From Actinophytocola sp963840275 (GTDB lineage Bacteria > Actinomycetota > Actinomycetes > Mycobacteriales > Pseudonocardiaceae), in the NCBI GenBank assembly GCA_963840275.1, contig CAWIYK010000002.1, positions 1,240,001 to 1,304,000 of the forward strand: a stretch of DNA of 64,000 nucleotides, written 5' to 3'. A program made the position numbers and the translations under genes. Shown here piece by piece: positions 25,059-33,843 of the stretch (position 1 is its first letter; every line of letters begins with the position of its first letter). The notes beneath the pieces were generated by a model. It was given only the letters and a program-made list of their open reading frames with translations, ran no database searches and was not told where the DNA came from.

Positions 25059-27998
25059 TCAGCCTCGAGGGATGCGCGGCGGGTGATCGAGGCACTCCTC
25101 GCCGAGCCCCCGGTCCGCGAGGATCGCCGCGCACTCCGCGCGGTGCGCCGCCGCCCGCCTCGGCTCGCCGACCTCGTCGAGCGCCCGCGCGAGCCGGTCC
25201 AGCGTCCGCGCGATCTCGAGCGGCTCGCCGATCGGCAGCAGGATCTCCAGCGCCCGCGTCGACGCGGTCACCGCGTCGGGCCAGCGGCGCTCCACCGCGG
25301 CGAGGTCGCTCTGCGACCGCAGTGTCCACGCCACGCCCTCGCGGTTGTCCATGGCCTCGTGCGCGCGCAGGCACTCGGCGAGCCGCTCGGCCGCCTCGGT
25401 CAGGCGACCGGCACGCAGGTCCGCGTCGGCGAGCTTCTGCGACAGCGTGGCGACGCCGAAGTCGTCGCCGAGGGCGCGCGCGACCTCGACCCCGGACGTC
25501 AGCACCTCGGTCGCCTCGTCGAGGCGGCCCGCGTCGACCAGCGCCATCCCGTAGGCGTGCAGCAGCACCGCGCGCTGCCGCGAGTGCCGGTCCTCCCGCT
25601 CGATCTCCAGGACCTCCTCGAACAGCGGCAGGCCGCGTTCGGGCTCCCCGGCCTCGGCGTGGACGTCGGCGAGCCCGATCAGGTTGTTGGTCAACGCCTG
25701 CGTCGCCACCCCGGTCCTCCGCCGCGCGAGCCCGATCGCCTCGTCGTGCAGCAGCGCCGCCTCCCGCAGACGCCCGGAGCTCCGCGCGAGGAAACCGGAC
25801 CCGTACAGCGCGCGCAGCTCCCACTCCGGGTCGCCGAGCCTGCGCGCCACCGCGAGCTGTTCGACGTCCACGGCGGCGAGGTCCAGGTAGCGGGACTGCT
25901 GAAGCAAGGTGGCGAACAGCGCGTTCAGCACGCGCACCAGCAGCTCGTCCGACCCGTGCTCGCGCACGCACGCGGCCGCGTGCATCAGCATGTGTGTGCG
26001 GTCGTCGTCGAAGGCCCGCACGCCGTAGTACCCGGCCGTGCGCAGCGCGAGCGCGGCCGCCGTCGCGGCGTCGCCGAGCCGGCACGCCTCCTCGACGGCC
26101 GCGACGAGGCTCGCCCGCTCGACCTCGAACCAGGTCTGGGGGTCGGCGACCCGGTGCGGTGGTGGCGCGGCCGGCAGCCCCTCCGCGTACTCCGCGCCGT
26201 GCGGGGTCCGGAGGTCGGCGTCGGTGGCCAGCGCCAGCCAGGTGTCGAGCGTGGCCGCGACCGTGGCGCGCCGGTCCTCCTCGGTCTCCTCGTCGGCCAG
26301 CCGCTCGCGCGCGAAGTCGGCGACCAGGTCGTGCAGGCGGTAGCGCCGCTGCCCGGCCGCGTCCACGCCGAGCGCCTCGACCAGGTGGTTGTCGACGAGC
26401 GGCCCGACCGGTTCGCCGGCCACCCACTCCGGCCAGTCCGGCGCGGTGACCAGGCCGAGCCGACGGAACAGCCGGCGGGCGCCGGGGTCGAGCCCCTCGT
26501 AGCTCAACGCGATGGTGGTCCGCACGTTCAGGTCCCCGACGGCCAGCTCGTCGAGCCGCTGGGACCGTGCGGCGAGCCGGTCCCGGAAGTCCGCGAGCGG
26601 CAGGTCGCGGTGCATGCCGAGCCGCGCGCCCGCGATGCACACGCCCAGCGGCGAGTGCCCGCACAGCGCGGCGATGTCGGCGGCCGCGGCCGGTTCCCGG
26701 TGTACGCGCTCGGCCCCGACCAGCCGGGTGAGCAGGCGGACCGAGTCGTCCGGCGCGAGCATCGGCACCGACCAGCCGGTCGCGTTCGGCAGGCCGCCGA
26801 GCCGCTGCCGCGACGTCACCACCGCGGCGCAGCCGGGTGTGTCCGGCAGCAGCGTCCGCACCTGGTCCTCGTCGGCCGCGTCGTCGAGCACCACCAGCAC
26901 CAGCCGGCCGGCGAGCAGGTCCCGGTAGGCGGCGACCCGCTGCGCCGCGTCGACCGGCACCGTCGTCCCGTCCGGCGCGAGCGCCCGCACGAACCGCGCG
27001 AGGACCGCCTGCGGGTCGGCGGGGTTCGGCCTGCTGCCGCGCAGCTCCGCGTACAGCTGACCGTCGGGGTAGGCGGCCAGCAGGCCGTGCGCGGCGGCGA
27101 CCGCGACGGTCGTCTTGCCGGCGCCGCCCGGCCCGACGAGCACGGCCGCGCCGACGGTCGTGCGCAGCGCGGTGGTGATCTCGTCGACCATCGCGGTGCG
27201 GCCGGTGAGCACGGGGGTGACCGACGGCAGCTGACGTGGCGCCCGCTGGCCGGCCGGCGCGCGGTCGTCGCCGTTCGCGAGTCGTTCCGCGACCGCACGC
27301 AGCTCGGGCCCCGGCTCGATGCCGAGCTCGTCGACGAACCGCTCCCGCGTGCGGTGGTAGACGGCGAGCGCCTCGGCGGACCGGCCGGTGCCGTGCAGCG
27401 CGAGGAGGTGGAGCTCGTGCAGCCGCTCCCGGTAGGGCGCCTCGGCGATCAGGTCGGGCAGCCGCTCGCGCATGTCGTCGAACCGTCCGAGGGCGAGCTC
27501 GGCGCCGAGCAGCACCTCGGTGGCGGCGAGCCGTTCCTCGTGCAGTGCCGCGCGCTGGTCGCGGACCAGGCCGGCGTCGAGGTCCGCGAACGCGGGTCCG
27601 CGCCACGTGTCGAGCGCCTCGGCGGCGGCCGTGACCGCGGCGAGGTGGTCGCTCCCGGCCGTGGCCTGCGTGGCCGAGCCCACGAGCCGGCGGAACTCGT
27701 GCAGGTCGAGTGTGCTGTCGTCGAGGCGCAGCTCGTAGCCGCCGGGCCGGGTGACCAGCAGCTCCCGGCCGGACTCGGCCAATGTGCGGCGCAGGTGCCC
27801 GATCATGTTGTGCAGCTGGGCCCGCGCCGACGGCGGCGGACTCTGCGGCCACAGCCCGTCGATCAGCGCCTCCGCCGACGTCAACCGCCCGCCGTTCAAC
27901 AGCAGCAGCCCGAGTACGAGACGGGCCCGCCGACTGCCGACGACCAGCCGATGACCGTCCCGCCAGACCTCCACCGGCCCCAGCACCCGGAACTCCAC
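25059..27998 (-). CDS. AfsR/SARP family regulator with NB-ARC and TPR domains
   Basis: 979 residues. OmpR-type winged helix (1-95, FRVLGPVEVW start), BTAD domain (98-240, ELGIEPGPEL end), NB-ARC STAND ATPase with P-loop GPGGAGKTT (289-297) and LVVLDDAADE, then TPR-like repeats from about 640 to the end. Large SARP proteins activate specialised-metabolite genes after ATP-dependent oligomerisation. It lies about 1.4 kb beyond mbtH with the STAS/HATPase pair between, so control of the NRPS is possible but unproven. The 180 bp after its stop contain no gene. Confidence 0.93.
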   Translation of the reverse strand: MEFRVLGPVEVWRDGHRLVVGSRRARLVLGLLLLNGGRLTSAEALIDGLWPQSPPPSARAQLHNMIGHLRRTLAESGRELLVTRPGGYELRLDDSTLDLHEFRRLVGSATQATAGSDHLAAVTAAAEALDTWRGPAFADLDAGLVRDQRAALHEERLAATEVLLGAELALGRFDDMRERLPDLIAEAPYRERLHELHLLALHGTGRSAEALAVYHRTRERFVDELGIEPGPELRAVAERLANGDDRAPAGQRAPRQLPSVTPVLTGRTAMVDEITTALRTTVGAAVLVGPGGAGKTTVAVAAAHGLLAAYPDGQLYAELRGSRPNPADPQAVLARFVRALAPDGTTVPVDAAQRVAAYRDLLAGRLVLVVLDDAADEDQVRTLLPDTPGCAAVVTSRQRLGGLPNATGWSVPMLAPDDSVRLLTRLVGAERVHREPAAAADIAALCGHSPLGVCIAGARLGMHRDLPLADFRDRLAARSQRLDELAVGDLNVRTTIALSYEGLDPGARRLFRRLGLVTAPDWPEWVAGEPVGPLVDNHLVEALGVDAAGQRRYRLHDLVADFARERLADEETEEDRRATVAATLDTWLALATDADLRTPHGAEYAEGLPAAPPPHRVADPQTWFEVERASLVAAVEEACRLGDAATAAALALRTAGYYGVRAFDDDRTHMLMHAAACVREHGSDELLVRVLNALFATLLQQSRYLDLAAVDVEQLAVARRLGDPEWELRALYGSGFLARSSGRLREAALLHDEAIGLARRRTGVATQALTNNLIGLADVHAEAGEPERGLPLFEEVLEIEREDRHSRQRAVLLHAYGMALVDAGRLDEATEVLTSGVEVARALGDDFGVATLSQKLADADLRAGRLTEAAERLAECLRAHEAMDNREGVAWTLRSQSDLAAVERRWPDAVTASTRALEILLPIGEPLEIARTLDRLARALDEVGEPRRAAAHRAECAAILADRGLGEECLDHPPRIPRG

Positions 27999-28043
27999 CG
28001 CACACTTATACGCCGAATGCGCACACCCGCCGACGGAAACGCG

Positions 28044-28439
28044 TCAGCGAGCGGCGACCAGGCGGACCAGCTCGGCGCGGTCCCGGTCGGACGCGCCGGT
28101 CCACCGCGCGTCGACCGCCGTGGCCACCGCCGTGCGGACGCGGTCCTCGAACGCCTGGCCCGTCTCGGTGAGCCGCAGCCGGGTCACCCTGCGGTCCGCC
28201 GGGTGCGTCTCCCGCGCCGCGAAGCCGCGTCGAATCAGGCGGTCGGCCATGCCGGTGATGTTCGTCTTGTCGCAGCCGAGGAGTTCGGCGAGCTGTCCGA
28301 ACGACGGCGCCCCGTGTTGCTTCAGCACGCACATCAGCTCGATCTGCTGCGTCGTGAGCCCCACCTCACGTGCGACGGCGCCCATGAGCGCCCGCATCTC
28401 GCGGTGGACCTCCAGCAGCGCGGCCGCGAACTCCGACAT
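28044..28439 (-). CDS. MarR family regulator
   Basis: 131 residues with the MarR winged helix: TTQQIELMCVLKQHGAPSFGQLAELLGCDKTNITGMADRL and the wing RETHPADRRVTRLRLT. Divergent from the SDR gene with an operator-like dyad between them, the common arrangement for autoregulated MarR repressors controlling one neighbour. Ligand unknown. Confidence 0.9.
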   Translation of the reverse strand: MSEFAAALLEVHREMRALMGAVAREVGLTTQQIELMCVLKQHGAPSFGQLAELLGCDKTNITGMADRLIRRGFAARETHPADRRVTRLRLTETGQAFEDRVRTAVATAVDARWTGASDRDRAELVRLVAAR

Positions 28440-28473
28440 GCGATGAGACTACCTCGACAGTTGACATACTCGA

Positions 28474-28501
28474 CTACATTGGTTGAGCATGTAGACCAAT
28501 G
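28474..28501. promoter_or_regulatory. MarR operator candidate
   Basis: Two overlapping perfect dyads: CTACAT-N9-ATGTAG (28474-28494) and CATTGGT-N11-ACCAATG (28477-28501). A TTGACA hexamer lies just left (28461-28466). They fill the 86-bp divergent space between marR and the SDR gene, so binding could repress both. Confidence 0.6.
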
Positions 28502-28525
28502 AGTTCATCGACTATAGGAGGTTTC

Positions 28526-29247
28526 ATGGGACGCGTAGCGCTGGTGACGGGCAGCTCACGCGGGATCGGCAGGGCGATCGCGGAACGGCTCGGCGCCGAC
28601 GGCGGCAGTGTGGTCGTCAACTACCCCAGCGACGCGAGCGCCGCCGCGGACGTGGTCGAGACGATCGAACGGGCCGGCGGCCGAGCGGTGGCCGCGACGG
28701 CAGACGTGGCGGACCCGACCAGCTGCGTTCGCTGTTCACGGTGGCGGAAGAGCGGTTCGGCGGGCTCGACACCGTGGTCAGCAACGTCGGCACGGCGCGC
28801 TTCGCCCTGATCGCGGAGGCCACCGACGCCGACTTCGAGCACGTGGTCGCCACGAACCTCCGCGCCGGGTTCGTCGCACTCCGCGAGGCAGCCAACCGCC
28901 TGCCCGACGGCGGCCGCGCGGTGGTGATCTCCGCGGGCGTAACGCGCATGCCGCTACCCGGCGCAGGCGTGTACGCGGCGACGAAGGCCGCCGTCGAACA
29001 GCTCGTGTACTACCTGGCACGGGAGCTCGGGCCGCGGCAGATCACCGTGAACAGCGTGCTGCCGGGCGCCACACGTACCGACGCCTTCGCCTCCCGCCCG
29101 CCGTGGATCGACGAGCTGGTCGCGAACACTCCGCTGCGTCGGGTCGGAGAGCCGTCCGACATCGCCGACACCGTGGCGTTCTTGGTCTCTGACGAGGGCG
29201 GCTGGATCACCGGTCAGTCCATCGCGGCTGGTGGCGGCATGTTCTGA
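28526..29247 (+). pseudogene. Short-chain dehydrogenase with a frameshift
   Basis: ATG 28526 has AGGAGG 4 nt upstream and encodes a classical SDR N-terminus (VALVTGSSRGIGRAIAERL). Near 28720, after ADVADPT, the frame is lost. The rest (LFTVAEERFGGLDTVVSNVG, YAATKAAVEQLVYYLAREL, WITGQSIAAGGGMF) continues one frame away and stops at 29247. A single missing C after GACC restores a normal 240-residue protein. With intact regulator, operator and ribosome site, recent mutation or a read error are equally plausible. Confidence 0.85.
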
Positions 29248-29308
29248 CTGCCGCGACGTTGGGTCCGCTTGTCGGGTGGTTTCGTGGGTCGTGCCGGCGT
29301 TCTGCGTG

Positions 29309-29458
29309 TGAGCAGATCACCGTGAACAGCGTGGTGCCGGCGCGCCATTCGCTCTGATGCATTCGTCCTCTGTCCGCTGTGGATTGACGAGTTGGTCGCG
29401 AACAGTTCGTTGCGTCGGGTTGGTGAGCTGTCCGACATCGCCGACTGTCCATCGCCGC
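29309..29458 (+). pseudogene. Decayed copy of an SDR 3' end
   Basis: The stretch resembles the 3' half of the SDR gene just upstream: it repeats AGATCACCGTGAACAGCGT, GACGAG(T/C)TGGTCGCGAACA, CTGCGTCGGGT-like and CCGTCCGACATCGCCGAC-like blocks in the same order, with indels and no open frame. It ends with TCCATCGCCGC, matching the QSIAAGG codons. It lies in the 222-bp gap before the UbiB gene and looks like an old partial duplication or a second SDR relic. Confidence 0.7.
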
Positions 29459-29469
29459 CGGAGCCGCTC

Positions 29470-31443
29470 TCAGGTGATCTCCTGGATCTTGCCCGCGTTT
29501 CTGCGTTGTGAGCGGAACACGACGAACAGGAGGCGTAGCCCCAGCAGGGCGCTGATCACCAGCAGGTTGTAACCGAACAGCTGGTTCAGCGTCAGGTCCG
29601 GGATCACCTTCGGGCCACCCGTGCTCGCCAGCAGCAGCACCGCCATGATGCCGGTCGCCGTGCCGGTGAGTGCCAGCAGCAGCTCGTGCAGCATGCCGGT
29701 GACCACGGTTCTGTCGCGGTCGTCCGCGAACAGGCGCACGTTCACCGACAGGCGGCCCTGTTCGAGCGCCGCTGTCACGCGGTCCACCCGCCTCGGCAGT
29801 CTGCGCAGCACCGGAAGTATCGACAGCAGCTCCTCGGTCACCGTGCGGCGCAACGAGTCCGGTCGCATCCGTTCGCCGATGAGGGCGTTCGCGAAGGCCC
29901 GCGACTCCACCAGGATGTTGAAGCCTGGGGACAGCAGCGCGAGGGTGCCCTCCATCGTCGCCAGTGCCCGGAACACGGCGGCGATCGGCGGTGGGATCGA
30001 CAGCCGGAACTCGGCCACGACCCGGAACAGGTCCGTGAACATGTCCAGGTCCGGCGCCTGCCCGTGCGAGACGTGCTTGGCCATCAGCGCACCGAGTGCC
30101 CGCTCCAGTCGTTGCTCGTCGATCTCGTCCGGGCGGTCCACGATCTCCAGCAACCCGTCCCGCAGTCCTGCCGGGTCACCCCGGTCCACCGCGGCCAGCA
30201 GGTCCCGCAGACCGCCGCGCAGTGCCGCGTCCAACCGGCCGACCGAGCCGAAGTCGAGCAGCCCGAGGCTGCCGTCGTTCAGCAGCAACACGTTGCCCGG
30301 ATGCGGATCCGCGTGGAACACGCCGTGCAACAGCACCTGCCGCAGCACGCAGTCGAGCAGCGACCGCGCGAGCCCGTCGCGCCGCTCCGCGTCGACCGCC
30401 TCGATGGCGGTCCGCACCGGAGTGCCCACGAGCCGGTGCATCACCAGCACCCGCTCGCCGGAAAGTTCACTGTGGACGGTCGGCAGCGACACGTCGCCAC
30501 CCTTGTCCACCGCGCTCACCGCCGCGATGTTGCGTGCCTCGACCCGGAAGTCGAGCTCCTCGGTGAGCGCCGCAGCGAACCCGTCGGCGAGGTCGACGAC
30601 TCCCAGCGACCGCGCCCACTTCGCCCGCAGCTCAAGCGATCGCGCGACCCGGTACACGATGTCGAGGTCCCGCTCTACCACCCTGTCGATGCCCGGCCTG
30701 CGAACCTTGACGACCACGTCCGTGCCGCTGTGCAGTCGTGCCGTGTACACCTGCGCCACCGACGCCGCGGCCAACGGCTCCCGGTCGAACTCTGCGAACA
30801 CCTCCTCCAGCGGTCGGCCCAGCTCCTCGACCAGATCCCGCTCCACCTCGTCGAACCCGACCGGCGTCACCTGGTCCTGCAGTCTGCTCAGCTCGTCGAT
30901 GAACGCGGGCGGCAGCAGGTCCGGCCGCGTCGAGAGCACCTGCCCGAGCTTCACGAACGTGACCCCGGCGTCCTCCAGCGCCCGCCGAAGCGACCGCGCC
31001 AGCGCCGCCTGCCGCGCGCCGTCGGCGCTACGCCTGCCGACCAGGTACTGCCCGATCCCGTGCCGCACCGCGATCCGGCTCACCTGCGAGTACCGCCGCG
31101 CCCGCGCGATCCGGCGCCGGATCGACCGCAACCTGCCGACGAATCCCAATCCGCCACCGCTGGGAAGCGCCATCTCCGCGACGAACAGGAACATCAGCGT
31201 CGCGAGGAACGCACAGCCCGCGATCGGGATGAGCAGCCCGGCGAACAACGCCGGCGCCTCATGGAAGCTGGGGAACAGCCACGCGAGCAGCTGTGCGGCG
31301 ATCGCCCAGCCGGCCGCCGACGCGATGAGCGCCCGCACGGTTCTGATCCGCACCCCGAGCACCCGCCGGGACGCCACGACCAGCGGCCACAGCATCAGGA
31401 CGTAGAACGGGAGGGAGAGCAGGCCGAAGAGCAAGGTGGACAT
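29470..31443 (-). CDS. ABC1/UbiB (AarF) atypical kinase-like membrane protein
   Basis: 657 residues. N-terminal membrane helices (1-22, 36-57, 64-92), then the UbiB kinase-like domain: KLGQ motif (165-168, FVKLGQVLSTRPD), alanine-rich loop AAASVAQVY, catalytic HADPHPGNVLL and LLDFGSVGR. C-terminal helices (about 590-650) anchor it again. Family members are ATPases supporting isoprenoid-quinone or lipid metabolism; actinobacteria contain several of unknown target. No operon partner. Confidence 0.92.
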   Translation of the reverse strand: MSTLLFGLLSLPFYVLMLWPLVVASRRVLGVRIRTVRALIASAAGWAIAAQLLAWLFPSFHEAPALFAGLLIPIAGCAFLATLMFLFVAEMALPSGGGLGFVGRLRSIRRRIARARRYSQVSRIAVRHGIGQYLVGRRSADGARQAALARSLRRALEDAGVTFVKLGQVLSTRPDLLPPAFIDELSRLQDQVTPVGFDEVERDLVEELGRPLEEVFAEFDREPLAAASVAQVYTARLHSGTDVVVKVRRPGIDRVVERDLDIVYRVARSLELRAKWARSLGVVDLADGFAAALTEELDFRVEARNIAAVSAVDKGGDVSLPTVHSELSGERVLVMHRLVGTPVRTAIEAVDAERRDGLARSLLDCVLRQVLLHGVFHADPHPGNVLLLNDGSLGLLDFGSVGRLDAALRGGLRDLLAAVDRGDPAGLRDGLLEIVDRPDEIDEQRLERALGALMAKHVSHGQAPDLDMFTDLFRVVAEFRLSIPPPIAAVFRALATMEGTLALLSPGFNILVESRAFANALIGERMRPDSLRRTVTEELLSILPVLRRLPRRVDRVTAALEQGRLSVNVRLFADDRDRTVVTGMLHELLLALTGTATGIMAVLLLASTGGPKVIPDLTLNQLFGYNLLVISALLGLRLLFVVFRSQRRNAGKIQEIT

Positions 31444-31505
31444 GCGGTTCCGAACGTCGGCTGAGTGTCACGTCGGCGTCGATCGAAACACACTCTCGGT
31501 GGCCG

Positions 31506-31716
31506 TCAGCCACTAACCGTGGACAACAGGCGCACCACCTCCTCGGCCACCCCGACCGCGCTGGCCGGGTTCTGACCCGTGACCAGGCGTTGCGTCACCG
31601 ACACCTGACTCGTGAAGTCCGGCGCGCCGACATGCTTCGCCCCGCGGTCCTCGAGCACGGTCTGCAGCAGGAACGGCACCACCCCGGCTAAGCCGGCCGC
31701 CGCCTCCTCCGTGTTG
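31506..31716 (-). pseudogene. C-terminal remnant of a DJ-1/PfpI-type protein
   Basis: Reading leftward from about 31716, the minus strand encodes PNTEEAAAGLAGVVPFLL, then GAPDFTSQVSVTQRL and VTGQNPASAVGVAEEVVRLL to a stop at 31506. This is the last 70 residues of a class I glutamine-amidotransferase-like (DJ-1/PfpI) protein. The catalytic cysteine region and everything before it are absent. The homology stops exactly where the NmrA remnant begins. Confidence 0.8.
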
Positions 31717-31745
31717 GGGCGTGGCACCACACCGCGGAGGAGGCG
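31701..31745. repeat. 11-bp inverted repeat at the junction of two gene fragments
   Basis: CGCCTCCTCCG (31701-31711) and CGGAGGAGGCG (31735-31745) are a perfect inverted pair with a 23-bp spacer. Each arm lies in coding sequence of one of the two truncated, head-to-head genes (EEA codons in both), so it marks the probable rearrangement point. Confidence 0.75.
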
Positions 31746-32237
31746 ATCGAGGCGAGCGGCATGGCGTGGACCATCCTGCGGCCGCCGAGCTTCGCGTCCA
31801 ACTTCCTGCGGTGCCGGGGTCTGATCGACGCGGGGGAGCCGCTCCCCAACCTGCTCGCGGACGCCCGGCAGGCCGTCGTCGACCCGAGGGACGTCGCCGC
31901 GGTGGCCGTCGCCGCGTTGACCGACCGCGTCCACGACGGCAGGCGGTACGACCTGACCGGGCCGGCGACGCTGACCTTCACCGACCAGGCGGCGACCGTC
32001 GAGCGGGTGCTGGGCCGCCCGGTCAAGACGACCGACCTGACCCTCGACGCGGCCCGCGACCTGCTGCTCGGCATGGGGCTGCCATCCGAGGCGGCCGACT
32101 CGACGGTCACCGGCATCGCGTGGGCACGGGCCGGCGGCGCCGACCTCGTCACCGAGCACGTGCCGACGATCGTCGGGCGCCCGGCCGGCACGTTCGAGCA
32201 GTGGGTGCTGGACCACCGGAGCGCGTTCGAGGGGTAA
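31716..32237 (+). pseudogene. C-terminal part of an NmrA-like NAD(P)-binding protein
   Basis: From about 31716 the frame reads GAWHHTAEEAIEASGMAWTILRPPSFASNFL, then DPRDVAAVAVAALTD, the typical second half of NmrA/NAD(P)H-binding atypical SDRs. The N-terminal Rossmann half with GxTGxxG is missing. An ATG at 31761 could start a 158-residue protein, but the homology begins before it, so a truncated relic is more likely than a functional short gene. Confidence 0.78.
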
Positions 32238-32280
32238 TGCCTTAACCCCGCCAGGGGGCGGCCGCTAGGCTGGGGGCACG

Positions 32281-32356
32281 GCCCTAGTAGCTCAGGGGAT
32301 AGAGCGTCCGCCTCCTAAGCGGCAGGTCGCAGGTTCGAATCCTGCCTGGGGCACCA
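32281..32356 (+). tRNA. tRNA-Arg (CCU)
   Basis: Full cloverleaf of 76 nt: acceptor GCCCTAG pairs with CTGGGGC, D-loop AGGGGATAGA, anticodon stem CCGC/GCGG with loop CTCCTAA giving anticodon CCT at 32314-32316, T-arm GGTTCGAATCC. CCA is encoded at 32354-32356. A hairpin terminator follows. Confidence 0.97.
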
Positions 32357-32366
32357 TCGTTCGCAG

Positions 32367-32400
32367 CGGCTCTCACGGTCACCGTGGGAGCCGTTAATTC
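32367..32400 (+). terminator. tRNA transcript terminator
   Basis: CGGCTCTCACGG (32367-32378) and CCGTGGGAGCCG (32382-32393) form a 12-bp stem (one T-G pair) with a 3-nt loop, followed by TTAATTC. It lies 11 nt after the tRNA CCA end. Confidence 0.85.
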
Positions 32401-32520
32401 TGCCGGGAACCGATTAGGGCGTTTGTGCATTCGGTCGTGCAAATGCACGTGCGGATGCCGATCTGGTTTTCTTGAATTTCCCAATTTGTCCATGAAACGT
32501 CAAGCCGAGATGCTTGCTTG

Positions 32521-32532
32521 CTGATTAATCAG
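32521..32532. promoter_or_regulatory. Perfect 12-bp palindrome before the DUF397 gene
   Basis: CTGATTAATCAG lies 51 bp before the DUF397 start in a locally AT-rich stretch (32400-32583). It may be an operator for the neighbouring XRE regulator; no site data support this beyond position. Confidence 0.45.
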
Positions 32533-32583
32533 TTGGCATGGTTATTCAGGTCACCATCGTCTCTCGGGGAGAACGATTCGGTC

Positions 32584-32787
32584 ATGGGGAAAGTGATCTT
32601 GTCTGATTTGGTGGAGCCTGCCTGGCGGAAGGCCGGCGCCTCGATTCCGAGCAACCAGTGTGTCGAGATACAGCTCGGTCAAACGGAGGTCGGCGTGCGG
32701 GACTCGAAAGGTCATCATGCTGTTGAGCTGCGGTTCGGTAGGCGTGGTTGGGAGGCTTTCATCGGGCGGTGTCGCCACGGAGAGTGA
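32584..32787 (+). CDS. DUF397 domain small protein
   Basis: 67 residues from ATG 32584. DUF397 core: WRKAGASIPSNQCVEIQ, VGVRDSKGHHAVELRFGRRGWEAFIG. In actinomycetes DUF397 proteins are encoded next to XRE-DUF5753 regulators, as here, and the pairs behave like BldB-type or antitoxin-like control modules. Function of the DUF397 domain itself is unknown. The 138 bp to the next gene hold no other gene. Confidence 0.88.
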   Translation: MGKVILSDLVEPAWRKAGASIPSNQCVEIQLGQTEVGVRDSKGHHAVELRFGRRGWEAFIGRCRHGE

Positions 32788-32925
32788 TCTTGGTCGACCC
32801 CGGAGTCGATCTCACTGTCGAGTGAGGGCGACACGACCGGGGGAGGCAGATTCGGCAAAAGCGCTGCGCATCGCTTACTCTCTTTCGGACAAAGGTGATC
32901 CTGAGAGTGATCGGTGGGAGCTCTG

Positions 32926-33750
32926 GTGCCAAGTCGAGCTACGGTGCGTGACGCGCGCCTCGGTGCAATGTTGAAGCGGGCCCGAGAAGCGGCGGGCCAG
33001 ACGCAGACCCGTGCTGGCCACGCCATCGACCGCAGCCAGGCGAAGATCCACCGGATCGAGTCGGGCATCGAGCGGGTGTCGCCGACCGAGCTGCGCGGGC
33101 TGGTGGACTTCTACGACCCGCCCTCGGAGCTGCGCGGCGAGATCGAGAACCTCACGACGCCGACCGCCGCCGGCGCGCCGGACGGCGCCTCGCCGAACCG
33201 CTACTTCATGGCCATGCGGGCGGCGGAGCGGTCGGCCACCGAGATCCTGCTGCTGCAGAGCGAGCGGATTCCCATGCAGCTGCAAGCGAGCCAGTACACG
33301 CTGCTGCAGTACGAGCTCGCCGGGGACCCGACCAGCAAGACCGACCTGCTCCGCGAGAAGCAGGACCGGGAGCGCGTCTTCACCTGCGAGAACCCGCCCG
33401 TCGTCCGCGCGATCCTCGCCGAGTCGTCGCTGCTGCGGATGCCGGGCGGCCGCCGCTCTCTCGTCCGGCAGCAGGCCGAACACCTGCTGTCACTGATCGA
33501 GACCTACCCCCGGCTGTCACTGCAGGTGCTGCACAACGGCGCCGACCTGCCATTTCTCGACGCGGACCTGACCGTGCTCAAGTTCGCCGGCAAACAGAAG
33601 AACATGGTGTACATCCCGTTCGGTCTGGACGGGCGGCTCATCCGGGACAAGCAACAGGTCGACGAGCGCGAAAGTTATTGGCACAAGGTGCGGGAGGCGG
33701 CGCTCGGCGTCGAGGAGAGCAAGAAATTCATTCACGACCTCAGCAGATAG
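32926..33750 (+). CDS. XRE helix-turn-helix regulator with DUF5753
   Basis: 274 residues from GTG 32926 with GGGAG 5 nt upstream. N-terminal HTH (LGAMLKRAREAAGQTQTRAG, SQAKIHRIESG) and C-terminal DUF5753 (ATEILLLQSERIPMQLQASQYT, ALGVEESKKFIHDLS). This is the standard partner of the DUF397 protein upstream. Probable repressor for its own cluster including the methyltransferase downstream. Confidence 0.9.
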   Translation: MPSRATVRDARLGAMLKRAREAAGQTQTRAGHAIDRSQAKIHRIESGIERVSPTELRGLVDFYDPPSELRGEIENLTTPTAAGAPDGASPNRYFMAMRAAERSATEILLLQSERIPMQLQASQYTLLQYELAGDPTSKTDLLREKQDRERVFTCENPPVVRAILAESSLLRMPGGRRSLVRQQAEHLLSLIETYPRLSLQVLHNGADLPFLDADLTVLKFAGKQKNMVYIPFGLDGRLIRDKQQVDERESYWHKVREAALGVEESKKFIHDLSR

Positions 33751-33843
33751 TTGTCACTCGTCACAAATTCGTGGTCCAGATTATTTGTTCGCGGGCCGTC
33801 CGGGTATTCTCGCGCTGAGGGGACAACCCGGGAGGCTCCGTTC

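Noticed and set aside
24856..28005. Long open frames antisense or out of frame to the SARP gene and many others
   Set aside because: In this GC-rich DNA long shadow frames are expected; their translations are arginine/alanine/proline-rich without domains, while the opposite frame has clear homology.
31761..32237. Functional 158-residue NAD(P)-binding protein from ATG 31761
   Set aside because: Homology extends upstream of that ATG and the Rossmann half is absent, so a truncated relic fits better.
32281..32600. Integrated element at tRNA-Arg
   Set aside because: No integrase and no repeat of the tRNA 3' end were found downstream in the window.
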